NCBI GenBank assembly: GCA_964500225.1
Contig: CAZCOA010000004.1
Span: 62,001-126,000 of the forward strand
Origin: JAAYDY01 sp964500225
GTDB lineage: Bacteria; Planctomycetota; Phycisphaerae; FEN-1346; JAACEH01
DNA length: 64,000 bases
Direction of reading: 5' to 3'
Below the pieces are notes generated by a model. The model was not told the DNA's origin. It searched no databases and saw only the letters and a program-made list of their open reading frames with translations. Of the stretch, positions 27,237-36,554 are shown piece by piece (positions within the stretch are counted from its first letter, which is position 1; the number at the start of each line of letters is the position of its first letter). Made by a program: the position numbers and the translations under genes.

Positions 27237-27899
27237 TCAGGTCGTGCCGCGTCGGGCAATACCGTGCAGGAGCAGGCTGACGACATGGCGGATGTGGGAT
27301 TCCATGTCGGTTCGTTGGGCCAGACTGTCCAAGCCGAGAAATTGGCCCATCGTGTACTGGTTGCTAAAGTAGAAAAAGCACAAGGAGAAGATACTCACCA
27401 GCAGTTCCGTGGCGTCGATGCCTTCACGAAACCGTCGCTCGGCCTGGCCCTTCTGCAAGGCCAGTTGCAAGGCTGTGGCAATCTGGGCCTTTTTGCCCTC
27501 CAGACCCAACTGCTTGGCCACCCGTCCGCCGTGAAGGTTTTCAAAACTGATGAGCCGCACCGACTCCGGGTGCTCGGCCAGAAACGCGTGGTACCTCCGT
27601 ACGATGGTTTCCAGCAACTCCTCGGGCGGCAGCAACATGTGAGCCAGGGCGATTTCCACGCCGGCGAAGTCGTCGTAAACAGTCCGTAGCGCCTCTCGAT
27701 AGAGCCCTTCCTTGGAACCGAAGTAGTGATACACCATCCGCTTGTTGAGTTCGGCCCGGCGACAAATGTCATCCACCGAAGCCGCCTCCGGCCCCGACCG
27801 GCCGAACACGTCGATAGCCGCCTCCAGCAACCGCCGCCGGCTGGCCTGTGGATCCCGTTTTCGAATCTGCGAACGTGTCTTCTTGTTGCGCGTCTCCAT
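27237..27899 (-). CDS. TetR/AcrR-family transcriptional regulator
   Basis: A 220-residue repressor-type protein. The N-terminal helix-turn-helix spans about residues 20-65 (RRRLLEAAIDVFGRSGPEAASVDDICRR, then NKRMVYHYFGSKEGLYREAL, the recognition region). The C-terminal helical domain would bind a small ligand and form the dimer; its ligand is not predictable. It is divergent from the aminotransferase gene, and the 152-base interval has two palindromes that could be its operators, so it probably controls itself and the aminotransferase-epimerase pair. That regulation is inference. Confidence 0.93.
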   Translation of the reverse strand: METRNKKTRSQIRKRDPQASRRRLLEAAIDVFGRSGPEAASVDDICRRAELNKRMVYHYFGSKEGLYREALRTVYDDFAGVEIALAHMLLPPEELLETIVRRYHAFLAEHPESVRLISFENLHGGRVAKQLGLEGKKAQIATALQLALQKGQAERRFREGIDATELLVSIFSLCFFYFSNQYTMGQFLGLDSLAQRTDMESHIRHVVSLLLHGIARRGTT

Positions 27900-27908
27900 A
27901 CCGACAAT

Positions 27909-27924
27909 GTAACCTTCTGGTTAC
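27909..27924. promoter_or_regulatory. Perfect inverted repeat, candidate TetR operator
   Basis: GTAACC (27909-27914) and GGTTAC (27919-27924) form a perfect 6-4-6 palindrome, nine bases upstream of the TetR start codon. A third related half-site, GGTAAC, follows at 27941-27946. The position and symmetry fit autoregulation. Confidence 0.5.
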
Positions 27925-27933
27925 TTAAAGTCA

Positions 27934-27943
27934 ACCCATGGGT
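27934..27943. promoter_or_regulatory. Second palindrome in the divergent promoter region
   Basis: ACCCATGGGT is a perfect 10-base palindrome embedded in a larger imperfect repeat (GTCAACCC ... GGGTAAC, 27930-27946). It may be a second operator half-pair or part of the same one as the neighbouring 16-base palindrome. Confidence 0.35.
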
Positions 27944-28051
27944 AACATTTTTCTGGCGGCTTGCGGAGCCCTGTGGTAGACTCCCGATTGTGGGTCGGCG
28001 ACGAAGACGTCCGCGACGCCGCCCGGCAGGACTATAAACCGGAGTTATGCC

Positions 28052-29380
28052 ATGAGCGGCAAGTGGGCTTGTGTGAAGACGCCGCTGCCCGGCCCCAAGG
28101 GGGCGGCGTTGCTGGAGAAATGGCACCAATTCGAGGTCAACACCGTCGGCTTCCAGGCCCCGGTCGTCTGGGACACCGCCCAGGGCGTCGTCGTCAAGGA
28201 CGTGGACGGCAACACGTTCCTCGACTGGACCAGCGGCGTTCTGGTGACCAATGTGGGCCACTGCCATCCGAAGCTCGTGAAGGCCGTGCAGGAGGCCGTC
28301 GCGCGGCTCATCAACAACTATGAGTGCCCGACGCCGGCCCGCATCGAGGCTGCCGAGCGTCTGGTCGCCCACTTGCCCCCGCACATGGATAAGTGCTTCT
28401 TCCTGACCACCGGCAGCGAGGCCACCGAGTCGGTTACGCGCATCATGAAGCGCAAGACCGGCTGTTTCGAGGTGATCGGATTCCACGGGGGGTTCCATGG
28501 GCGCACCTACGCCGCCGCCGGCGTCGGCGGGCTGATGAATCCGAAGAAGGGCTACGGGCCGACCATGCCCGGAGCCATCCGCGTGCCGTTTCCGTATTCG
28601 TATCGCAGCCCCGTGGGAGACGACCCCGGCAAGCTCATCGACTTCGCCATGACGATGCTCGAAGAATGCGTCCGAGCCAACAGCACCGGCTCGCTGGCGG
28701 GCATGTTGGTGGAGCCGTATTTGGGGGCCGCCGGATTCATCTTTCCGCCGGACGGTTATCTGGCTGAACTCCAGAAGTGGTGCCGCAGCAAGGGCATCGT
28801 GTTCGCCGTGGACGAGGTGCAGAGCAGCTATGGCCGCACAGGCAAGATGTGGGGCCACCAGTGGGAAGCCGTCGAGCCGGACCTGATGGCCATTGGCAAG
28901 GGCATCGGCAACGGGATTCCGACGGCGGCCATCGCGGGGCGCAGCGAGACGCTCTCGGGCATGGGCCCCGGCGACATGAGCAGCACGGTCGGCGGCAATC
29001 CTGTGTCCAGCGCCGCGGTCATCGCGATTTTGGAAATCATGGACGAGGAGAAGTTGTCGGAGAATGCCCTGAAGCTCGGCAAGATCATGAAAGAGCGGCT
29101 GCTGGCGATCCAGGACAAGAGCCGCATTGTGGGCGAGGTCCGCGGCCGCGGCCTCGTGATGGGCGTCGAACTGGTCAAAGACAGGAAGACCAAGGAACCA
29201 GCTCCCGACCTGACCCGCCAGCTGATCGTCCGCGCCGCCGAGAAGGGGCTGCTGATCGGCTCGGTGGGCATCTTCGGCAACGTAATTCGCGTGGCGCCCC
29301 CGCTAGTCATCAACGAAGCCCAGGCCCACGAAAGTCTGGACATCTTCGCCTCGGCCCTGGCCGACGTGGAAAAACGGTAG
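28052..29380 (+). CDS. Class III PLP-dependent aminotransferase (4-aminobutyrate aminotransferase-like)
   Basis: A cytoplasmic fold-type I transaminase of 442 residues. Seen: the cofactor phosphate loop TTGSEATESV, aromatic stacking region GFHGGFHGRT, the DEVQSSYGRTG acidic motif for the pyridine nitrogen, and the Schiff-base lysine in LMAIGKGIGNGIP. Family members transfer the amino group of 4-aminobutyrate, ornithine or related omega-amino acids to 2-oxoglutarate; the donor cannot be fixed here. It has a SPVG-type active-site lid. It is followed 48 bases later by an epimerase-like gene and is divergent from a TetR gene, so it may be induced by its substrate. Confidence 0.9.
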   Translation: MSGKWACVKTPLPGPKGAALLEKWHQFEVNTVGFQAPVVWDTAQGVVVKDVDGNTFLDWTSGVLVTNVGHCHPKLVKAVQEAVARLINNYECPTPARIEAAERLVAHLPPHMDKCFFLTTGSEATESVTRIMKRKTGCFEVIGFHGGFHGRTYAAAGVGGLMNPKKGYGPTMPGAIRVPFPYSYRSPVGDDPGKLIDFAMTMLEECVRANSTGSLAGMLVEPYLGAAGFIFPPDGYLAELQKWCRSKGIVFAVDEVQSSYGRTGKMWGHQWEAVEPDLMAIGKGIGNGIPTAAIAGRSETLSGMGPGDMSSTVGGNPVSSAAVIAILEIMDEEKLSENALKLGKIMKERLLAIQDKSRIVGEVRGRGLVMGVELVKDRKTKEPAPDLTRQLIVRAAEKGLLIGSVGIFGNVIRVAPPLVINEAQAHESLDIFASALADVEKR

Positions 29381-29428
29381 TACGGTCTGCCGGCGGCGAC
29401 CGGCGCGAACTCCTTTGTGGAGCATACC

Positions 29429-30463
29429 ATGACGACAACGAGTCTTCCGAAGACCATCGACAGCACCGAGCAACTTCTGGAGATCATGAGCCGGCCGACC
29501 GACGGCGTCCGCAAGGCCGTCCGGAGCCTTGACGGCGAGTTCCTGGTCCTGGGCGCCGGCGGCAAGATGGGCCCCAGCCTGTGCCAGATGCTGATCCGAG
29601 CCGGTGCCAGGGTGACGGCCGTGGACCTCTATCCGGGCGACGTCGGTTGCAAGGTGCGCGAGCAGCTCGACGCGTTGGGCTGCAAAAGCATCCAATGCGA
29701 CCTGCTGGACCCCGAGGCGCTGAAGACGCTGCCGGAATGCCCCAACGTCATGATCATGGTGGGATTCAAGTTCGGCTCGTCGGAGAACCAAGGGGCGCTG
29801 TGGACCATGAACGCGCTGCTCCCGGCCCAGATCATCGCCCGGTTCCCCAAGAGCCGGCACTTGCTGATGAGCAGCGGCAACGTCTATAAGTTTACGCCGG
29901 TTACAGGAACCGGAGCCACCGAGCAGGATCCGACGGAGCCGATCGGCGCCTATGCTCAGAGCCGCCTCGCCGGCGAGCACGTGGCCCGTTACATCGCCGA
30001 ACGACAAAAAACGAAGCTTATCGTCGTCCGCCTGTTCTACTCGACCGAGTTGCGCTACGGCATTATCCACGACATCGCCACTCACATCAAGGCCGGCGAC
30101 AACATCGACGTGAGCATGGGACACGTCAACCAAATCTGGCAGGGCGACGCCAACGCCTACCTGATCCAGTTCCTGACGATCGCCGACTGCCCGACGCGGA
30201 CCATTAATATCACCGGCGAGAATGTGCTGTCGGTGCGCGAGATTGCCATGAAGCTCGGCAAGATCATGGGCGTCCAGCCGAAGATCGTGGGCCAGGAAGC
30301 CGACACCGCCCTGCTCGGCAACAGCGAACAGGCGTTCAAGCTGTTCGGCCGCCCGACGGTCGATCCGTGGCAGGTGGTCCAGTGGGTGGGTCCGTGGGTG
30401 AAGGAGAACAAGGGCTCGTTGGGCAAGCCGACGAAGTACGAGCGACGCGACGGCAAGTTTTGA
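29429..30463 (+). CDS. NAD-dependent epimerase/dehydratase-type extended SDR protein
   Basis: A 344-residue Rossmann-fold protein. The nucleotide motif is GAGGKMG (near residue 44), then the CDLLDPEAL adenine-ribose loop, MSSGNVYKF for the catalytic Ser/Thr region, and YAQSR where extended SDR enzymes have YxxxK. The lysine is therefore Arg, which may weaken or alter catalysis. The substrate is unknown. I chose the ATG at 29429 with GGAG six bases upstream; a GTG at 29417 is in frame. It probably forms an operon with the aminotransferase just upstream, suggesting a shared catabolic pathway. Confidence 0.8.
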   Translation: MTTTSLPKTIDSTEQLLEIMSRPTDGVRKAVRSLDGEFLVLGAGGKMGPSLCQMLIRAGARVTAVDLYPGDVGCKVREQLDALGCKSIQCDLLDPEALKTLPECPNVMIMVGFKFGSSENQGALWTMNALLPAQIIARFPKSRHLLMSSGNVYKFTPVTGTGATEQDPTEPIGAYAQSRLAGEHVARYIAERQKTKLIVVRLFYSTELRYGIIHDIATHIKAGDNIDVSMGHVNQIWQGDANAYLIQFLTIADCPTRTINITGENVLSVREIAMKLGKIMGVQPKIVGQEADTALLGNSEQAFKLFGRPTVDPWQVVQWVGPWVKENKGSLGKPTKYERRDGKF

Positions 30464-30535
30464 AATGGAAAAACTCGCCGACCACAACGACGCCCGAAAC
30501 CCCCATCATCGACGCGAATGTGGGCCCGCACGTGA

Positions 30536-32173
30536 CTACCGTGCAGAGGGCCACGAAGCACGGCCGGTTGACATGACGCCGGGTCGCGGCGGTCGGTCGT
30601 AAAGTGCCGCATCGGGGTTCTTGTCGCGGAAGTACCGCAAACTCCATTCATCCGGGAAGAGCAGGACGCGTTGCCGCAGGCTGTCCGTCGCCGGACGGAC
30701 GCCCTGCGGCAACATCAGGGCTCCGATGTCCGCGGCTTCGTCGAGCCATCGCGTCACGGTCCACGGCGCGCCCTCCAGCCGCGACGCCGCACCGTATTCG
30801 CTCTCCAGGCGATACTGCACGATCTCGAACTGAAGCGGCCCGACAGCCCCTAGCAGCGGCACCCGCCGCATCGAATCCTGAAGGTCGTACACCTGAACCA
30901 CGCCTTCCTGGAGGAGTTGATCCAACCCGTCGCGGAACCGCTTGAAATTGGCCGGCACCGGGTTTTCCAGGTACGCGAAGCATTCGGGTGCAAACCGGGG
31001 AATCTCGTCATAGACGATCCCTGGATCCTCGGTCAGCGTGTCGCCGATGGCCATCGGCACATTGCCCACGATGCCGACCACGTCGCCGGGATAGGCCTCG
31101 TCCACGGTCTCCCTGTCGCGTCCGAAGAGCTTGGCCGCATGCGACAAACGCACGGGCCGGCCCGTCCGGACATGGGTGACGGTCATATCGCGCTCGAAGC
31201 GGCCCGAAACCACGCGAACGAATGCCACGCGGTCGCGGTGTCGGGGGTCCATATTGGCCTGAATCTTGAAAACGAAGCCCGAGAAGGCCGGGTGCGTCGG
31301 CTCGATGGTTCCTGCCACGCTTCGCCGCGGGGTCGGCGACGACGAGTATTCGAGAAAACCATCCAACAGCAGTTGTACGCCAAAGTTGTTCAAGGCGCTG
31401 CCGAAGTAAACCGGCGTGGTACGGCCGGCCAACACTTCGGCGATCTGAAAATCGGCCCCTGCCCCGTCGAGCATCGCCACTTCGTCGCAGACGGTCCGAT
31501 AGGTCCGTTCGTCGAGCCGGTCGCGCACCATCGGATCGTCAAGCCCCGCCGTCGAGACCGGCGCGCGGTAGGCGCCGCCCGCCGTCCGCTCGTACAGGTG
31601 AGCCATCCGCGTCCGCCGGTCCCACACGCCTTTGAAGTTGGGGCCTGTGCCCAGCGGCCAGTTCATCGGGTACGCGGCAATGCCGAGCACGCTCTCCAAC
31701 TCGTCCAGCAGCGCCAGCGGATCCAACGTCGGCCGGTCCAGCTTGTTCATAAACGTGAAGATCGGCACGCCCCGCTGGCGGCAGACCTCGAAGAGTTTGC
31801 GTGTCTGGCTCTCGATGCCCTTGCCGGCGTCGATCACCATGACTGCCGCATCCACCGCCGTCAGCACGCGGTACGTGTCCTCCGAGAAATCCTTGTGGCC
31901 CGGCGTATCGAGCAGGTTGACCCGATAGCCGCGATAATCGAACTGGAGCACCGTCGAACTGATCGAGATGCCGCGTTTCCTCTCCAGCTCCATCCAGTCG
32001 GAGGTGGTGGCACGCTGATTTTTCCGTGCGGTGACCGAGCCGGCCAGCCCCACCGCCCCGCCGTAGAGTAGAAACTTCTCGGTCAGGGTCGTCTTGCCGG
32101 CGTCCGGGTGCGACACGATGGCGAACGTCCGCCGCCGAGCGATCTCATGATGAAATGGGCTATCCTTGCTCAT
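30536..32173 (-). CDS. prfC: Peptide chain release factor 3
   Basis: RF3 is the GTPase that recycles RF1/RF2 after translation termination. The 545-residue protein starts with the G domain: HPDAGKTTLTEKFLL (P-loop), RGISISS (switch I), LDTPGHKDF (switch II) and NKLD. It then has the EF-Tu-like domain II and the C-terminal RF3-specific domain (PLQFEIVQYRLESEYG, PWTVTRWL). Its size and motifs are normal. The ATG at 32173 has GGAAG close upstream. It is followed by a short convergent gap to the epimerase gene. Confidence 0.96.
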   Translation of the reverse strand: MSKDSPFHHEIARRRTFAIVSHPDAGKTTLTEKFLLYGGAVGLAGSVTARKNQRATTSDWMELERKRGISISSTVLQFDYRGYRVNLLDTPGHKDFSEDTYRVLTAVDAAVMVIDAGKGIESQTRKLFEVCRQRGVPIFTFMNKLDRPTLDPLALLDELESVLGIAAYPMNWPLGTGPNFKGVWDRRTRMAHLYERTAGGAYRAPVSTAGLDDPMVRDRLDERTYRTVCDEVAMLDGAGADFQIAEVLAGRTTPVYFGSALNNFGVQLLLDGFLEYSSSPTPRRSVAGTIEPTHPAFSGFVFKIQANMDPRHRDRVAFVRVVSGRFERDMTVTHVRTGRPVRLSHAAKLFGRDRETVDEAYPGDVVGIVGNVPMAIGDTLTEDPGIVYDEIPRFAPECFAYLENPVPANFKRFRDGLDQLLQEGVVQVYDLQDSMRRVPLLGAVGPLQFEIVQYRLESEYGAASRLEGAPWTVTRWLDEAADIGALMLPQGVRPATDSLRQRVLLFPDEWSLRYFRDKNPDAALYDRPPRPGVMSTGRASWPSAR

Positions 32174-32962
32174 GATTCTTCCATTGCCGCCACTGATGAC
32201 ACACTACCGGACAGCCCCCGTTGGCGGTCCAAGTCCGGGACCGGCATCGCAGCCCGGCAACGGCAGGCTGCGGGCACTTCCGCCAATCACATGGGGACAT
32301 CACGGCGGCGTGACGCCGCAGAGGGAAAACCCGGCAGGCACACAACGGGTCACAGAACCGTGGCAGGCGTCATTCATAGCGGGGGATTATACCCGCCCCA
32401 GGTCCAGCGGGCAAGCCGACACCATGATACAGCGCTGCGGCACTCATCCCGGGGGTTGGTGCCATGCTGCCATCGGTCGCAGCTCCGACCGTGCAGGGCA
32501 ACCAGCACACTGTGCGACGCAGGTCGGGTCGAAGTCTGATTGCCCGATCCCCACCTCGGCAGAAGCAAGTTGTCATCCACCGGGAAACGCCGAACGATTG
32601 GTGGACGGGCCTGCACAATATCTGTGCAACCAGGGCGGCCGGTTCATCCGTATTTCAATTCCGCCCTCAGGTTACTTGGACACCAAAGCCGGCTGCATTG
32701 GCACGGCGGCGGTTCCGAGGATACCGCGACAAGCGTAGTATCCAGCGTGCAGGATCCGCGCCCTGTCCGCACCCTCCCCTGACCATTTCCGGTTACTGCA
32801 AGCGCCACATGGCACAGGACTTGCACAGTGGTCGGCCGGCAGGCGGCCTTCTGGTCGACCGATGCGTGTCCCAGACGCCGATAGCAGCGACGGCATCGGG
32901 GTCGGATATTTCCGTCGTCATGGGCGCATGCCATTCGGCACAGATAGAAAGGGATCGCGAAT
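32174..32962. other. Non-coding gap of 789 bases before the ABC transporter genes
   Basis: No frame here looks like a gene: the open frames on both strands are short, mutually overlapping and rich in Arg, Cys and Pro. One perfect inverted repeat, TGCACA-ATATC-TGTGCA (32612-32628), stands out and could be a regulatory site. The right end must hold the promoter of the ABC operon, but I cannot place it. This is the longest empty stretch of the window. Confidence 0.5.
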
Positions 32963-33739
32963 ATGAAGTGTGCCCCATTGTCGGCTCCGGTCGTGCAGAT
33001 TGAGAACCTGACCAAGCGGTTCCGCTATGGTCACGGCGTGGTGGAGGCGGTCAGCGGCGTAACACTGTCGCTTGCGCGTGGGGACTTTGCGGCAGTCATG
33101 GGCGCCAGCGGTTCGGGCAAGAGCACCCTGCTCCACCTGGCGGCGGGTCTGACTCGGCCTGACGCCGGAACGGTCCGCATCGCGGGCACAGATCTCCATG
33201 CCCTCAGCGACCGTGAGCGAACGATGTTTCGCCGCAAGAACATCGGTCTGGTGTTTCAGGCCTTCAATCTGATTCCGACCCTGACGGGCGAAGAGAACAT
33301 CGCCTTGCCGATGCTCCTGGGTGGGCGTCCTGACACAAACGGCGACGTGGCCCGCCTGGTGAAGGAGCTCGGACTCAAGGACGTGTGCTCGCGGCGGCCG
33401 GACGCCATGAGCGGCGGCGAGCAGCAGCGGGTGGCCATTGGCCGCGCGCTGGTCACTCGGCCGTCGCTGGTCCTGGCCGACGAGCCGACGGGCAGCCTCG
33501 ACTCGGCGAACGGACACAGGCTGTGCGAGAGTTTCCACAGGCTCTGCCTGGAGCACGGCACGACGGTGCTTATGGTGACGCATAACCCGGTCGTGGCCTT
33601 CGCCGCCGCGAGGATCTTCATTCTGAAGGATGGACGCCTGATCAGTGAGACACACAGGGCGGACTACGCAACGGTCCAGGACCTCACGCAACACTACATC
33701 GAGCTTACGGAGCCGGCGCCGCAGGAGGTGCGGCGATGA
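32963..33739 (+). CDS. ABC transporter ATP-binding protein (MacB/LolD type), first copy
   Basis: A 258-residue ATPase with Walker A GASGSGKST, Q-loop FQAFNLIPTL, signature MSGGEQQRV, Walker B LVLADEPTGSLDS and H-loop MVTHN. This is the MacB/LolD/FtsE class that powers mechanotransmission permeases rather than classic importers. AAGGGA precedes the ATG. The stop codon overlaps the start of the following permease (ATGA), so they are one operon. The second copy at 36555 is similar through its whole length. Confidence 0.93.
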   Translation: MKCAPLSAPVVQIENLTKRFRYGHGVVEAVSGVTLSLARGDFAAVMGASGSGKSTLLHLAAGLTRPDAGTVRIAGTDLHALSDRERTMFRRKNIGLVFQAFNLIPTLTGEENIALPMLLGGRPDTNGDVARLVKELGLKDVCSRRPDAMSGGEQQRVAIGRALVTRPSLVLADEPTGSLDSANGHRLCESFHRLCLEHGTTVLMVTHNPVVAFAAARIFILKDGRLISETHRADYATVQDLTQHYIELTEPAPQEVRR

Positions 33740-36525
33740 CCAGGCTGCTCGTCCTGCTGCGTCTGGTGATCGGCCCGAACCTTCAGCAACGGTTTCGGAC
33801 GCTGGTCACGCTGTTGGGCATCGCCATCTCGGTAAGCCTGGTGGCGTGGAACCTGCGGGGGTTCGATGTGGTCCGGTCCCAGGTGCGGTCGGCTGCGGAA
33901 AAGCAACAGGGCCGCTTCGATGCCGTAATGGTGCCGAAAGACTTCCGCGGCGCGCGGCTCGATCCGGCCCTTATCGAGGCGATCAGCCACGATGAGGCCG
34001 TGGCCGAGGCGGATGCTGCGGTGAAGTCGCGTGTGCGGTTGATTCGTCCGCCGGAAGTGCAACAGCGTGGACCGTTCGGCGGAACAACGGTCGTCGGGAC
34101 GGCGGCCGCCCAGCCGCCGCAGCCGCTTGTCCAGGGCCGTTGGCTCGGCAGCGGTGAGAACGAAACGGTCGTCGGCGAGCAATTCAGTAAGCAGTACCAA
34201 CTCAGTCTGGGCGACACGGTAGTCGTGGCCGGCATGGGCGGCGAACTGACTTTGACGGTGGTCGGCGTCGTTCCCGGCGCCCCCGCGCCGGTGCAGGGCG
34301 TGCGCATGATGCCTCCCGCCCACCTGGGCGACCTGTTTGTATCGGCCGCCACGGCCGCGAAGCTCAACGGCTACGGCGACCGTCCGAGCATGCTGTGCAT
34401 CGTGCTGCACGATCCGGAATCGGCAGCGGAGTTTGCCGCCGCTTGGCAGAGCAGGCTCGCCCAGGCCACACCCGAGGCGACGATGCGGCTGTTGAAGGTC
34501 ACCGACGACGACCCGATGGGCGCGCCGCCGGGGACCATGCAGCAGATGCTGTTTGCCAACGCCACGGTCCTGGCGTTTCTGGCGGCCCTGTTCATCATCT
34601 TCGTCACGCTTAGTGCGAACGTGCGAGAGCGTACACGCCAGTTTGCGATTCTGCGTGCCCTCGCCCTGTCGCGCAGCCAACTGATCGCCATGGTGGCTCT
34701 GGAGGCCCTGCTGCTGGCCGTCGCCGGCTGGGCAGTCGGGCTGGTGCTGATCAAGGGATTCCTCATAACGGGCCGCCTTCTTGGCGGCAGTGTCGCGGCG
34801 TTTCGGTCAAACATGTTTTCGCCGGCCCCGCTGGGCAAGCAGATCGTTCTGGTTTCGCTGGCGGCCGCAGTCGTTGGGGCATTGGCGGCTGCGGTGCTTC
34901 CGGCGTGGCAGGCTTGCCGCATCAGTCCCGTGGATATCCTCGGCGGCCAGACCGAGCGGCGTCAAGGGAGGTTCCCCCTCGCAATGATACTGGTCGGACT
35001 CGTCCTGATTGCGGTCAATCCGGTCATTATCGTGCTGGCTCGCCATAGCGAAGCCGTGCGGTCGGGGCTGGCTCACTTGTGGGGGCTGGGTTCGCGAGGG
35101 TTCGCCACACCGCTGGCGGGCAGCGCGGCCATGATCGTTGGGTTCGTTCTGATTGCGCCGCTGGCGGTCTTAGCGGCCGAACGGCTATTTGCTCCGTTGG
35201 CGGCCTGGGCCCTGAGACTCGACCGTCGGTTTCTGCGCGGGCAACTTTCGGGCAATCTCCGGCGAACCACCGGCACGACGATCGCCCTTTCGGTCGGGCT
35301 GACGCTCTTCATCACCAGTCTGGTCTGGGGCTACTCGATGCTTGTGCCGTTCACGCCGACGGAAGGTCTGCCGCGGATGCTGGTGGCCATGCTGCCGGCA
35401 GGGCTGCCCGACAGCGCCGTGGCCGACGTACAGGCCGCGCGAGGGATCAAGGCCGGAGAGTGCCTGCCGGTGGCCGTCGAACAGCCGCGGCTCACGGCCG
35501 AGATGCTGGCCTCGCCGGCGTTTGCGCACATTGACCCGCAGCAGCAGCACATAATAGTAATGGGGGTGGACCCCGGGCGGGCCTTCGGCGGGGATCGGCC
35601 GCTGTTTCGTTTGGACTTTGTCGCGGGCACGCCGGAAACAGCCGCCGGCGAGATGGCGGCGGGGCGCGGATGCGTGGTGCCCGACCATTTCTGCACGCAG
35701 ACCGGCCTGGGCCTGGGCGACAGCTTCAGCGTGGACGTGCCGAACGTGCCTGGGCGACAGGTCAGTTACAGAATTGTCGGCGTGGCGTCGGTGCCGGGCT
35801 GGAACTGGCTGACGAAGTTTTCGGAGACGCGTCGGCGGGCGGGTCGGGCCCTGGCGATGATCTTCGTGGACTATAGGCAGGCACGGGCGGACTATGCGCT
35901 GGATCGCGTCAGCTACTTCTGGGCCAACGTCGAGAGCGGCACGACGGCCGCACAGATTCAGAAGGAGCTCGAACCGCTGGCCCGGCGGCATGCGGGCATC
36001 CAGGCGGATGTGCCGGAAGTGGGCCGCGCCGTCATCGGAAGCCAGTACGTCAAAGTGACGGATCGTGAAGAGGTGCTCACGATGCTCATGCGACGTGCCA
36101 ATGATGTGATCTGGGCGCTGACGTGGTTGCCGCTGATCACGCTGGTCATCTCGTCATTGGCGGTGTTCAACGCCGTCGCGGCATCGGTGCGGAGCCGGTT
36201 CTGGCAGTTCGGCGTGCTGCGCGGCGTGGGACTGACCGGGGGACAGTTGCTGCGCCTGATCCTGGCCGAGTCGATCCTGATTGGCGGCGCAGCCTGCGTG
36301 CTGAGCCTGACGGCGGGAATCGCCCTGGCCTGGTGCGGGACACGGCTGTGTACGCTGTTCTTCTTCTTCGGCGGCCATACGCCGCCGCTGGTGCTGCCGT
36401 GGTCGTTGACCCTCGGACTGCTGCTGGCATTGGGTTTGTGCCTGCTTGCGGCGGCGATTCCAGCTATCCGGGCTGCGACGTCCGAGCCGCTGAAGTACAT
36501 CCAGGGAGGTCGGCTTGCCGCGTAG
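33736..36525 (+). CDS. FtsX-like ABC transporter permease, first copy
   Basis: A 929-residue inner-membrane protein. After a first helix (residues ~10-35) comes a periplasmic domain, then helices around 270-400 forming one FtsX module, a second membrane region around 415-540, a second periplasmic domain and a final FtsX module with helices around 795-915. It therefore holds two FtsX units in one chain, the LolC/E or MacB arrangement, for export or extraction of lipids, lipoproteins or peptides; the cargo is unknown. CVVPDHFCTQTGLGLG and GVASVPGWNWLTKFS are shared with the second permease copy, showing tandem duplication. Confidence 0.9.
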   Translation: MTRLLVLLRLVIGPNLQQRFRTLVTLLGIAISVSLVAWNLRGFDVVRSQVRSAAEKQQGRFDAVMVPKDFRGARLDPALIEAISHDEAVAEADAAVKSRVRLIRPPEVQQRGPFGGTTVVGTAAAQPPQPLVQGRWLGSGENETVVGEQFSKQYQLSLGDTVVVAGMGGELTLTVVGVVPGAPAPVQGVRMMPPAHLGDLFVSAATAAKLNGYGDRPSMLCIVLHDPESAAEFAAAWQSRLAQATPEATMRLLKVTDDDPMGAPPGTMQQMLFANATVLAFLAALFIIFVTLSANVRERTRQFAILRALALSRSQLIAMVALEALLLAVAGWAVGLVLIKGFLITGRLLGGSVAAFRSNMFSPAPLGKQIVLVSLAAAVVGALAAAVLPAWQACRISPVDILGGQTERRQGRFPLAMILVGLVLIAVNPVIIVLARHSEAVRSGLAHLWGLGSRGFATPLAGSAAMIVGFVLIAPLAVLAAERLFAPLAAWALRLDRRFLRGQLSGNLRRTTGTTIALSVGLTLFITSLVWGYSMLVPFTPTEGLPRMLVAMLPAGLPDSAVADVQAARGIKAGECLPVAVEQPRLTAEMLASPAFAHIDPQQQHIIVMGVDPGRAFGGDRPLFRLDFVAGTPETAAGEMAAGRGCVVPDHFCTQTGLGLGDSFSVDVPNVPGRQVSYRIVGVASVPGWNWLTKFSETRRRAGRALAMIFVDYRQARADYALDRVSYFWANVESGTTAAQIQKELEPLARRHAGIQADVPEVGRAVIGSQYVKVTDREEVLTMLMRRANDVIWALTWLPLITLVISSLAVFNAVAASVRSRFWQFGVLRGVGLTGGQLLRLILAESILIGGAACVLSLTAGIALAWCGTRLCTLFFFFGGHTPPLVLPWSLTLGLLLALGLCLLAAAIPAIRAATSEPLKYIQGGRLAA

Positions 36526-36554
36526 CAAGCCGTCGTATGGGGAGAGACCGATTC

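Noticed and set aside
32174..32962. Several 60-190-residue open frames in the gap.
   Set aside because: They overlap each other on both strands, are rich in Arg, Cys and Pro and have no recognisable sequence or ribosome site.
36123..36554. Upstream extension of the second ABC ATPase.
   Set aside because: The added residues overlap the permease coding region in another frame and show no homology. The ATG at 36555 has a ribosome site.
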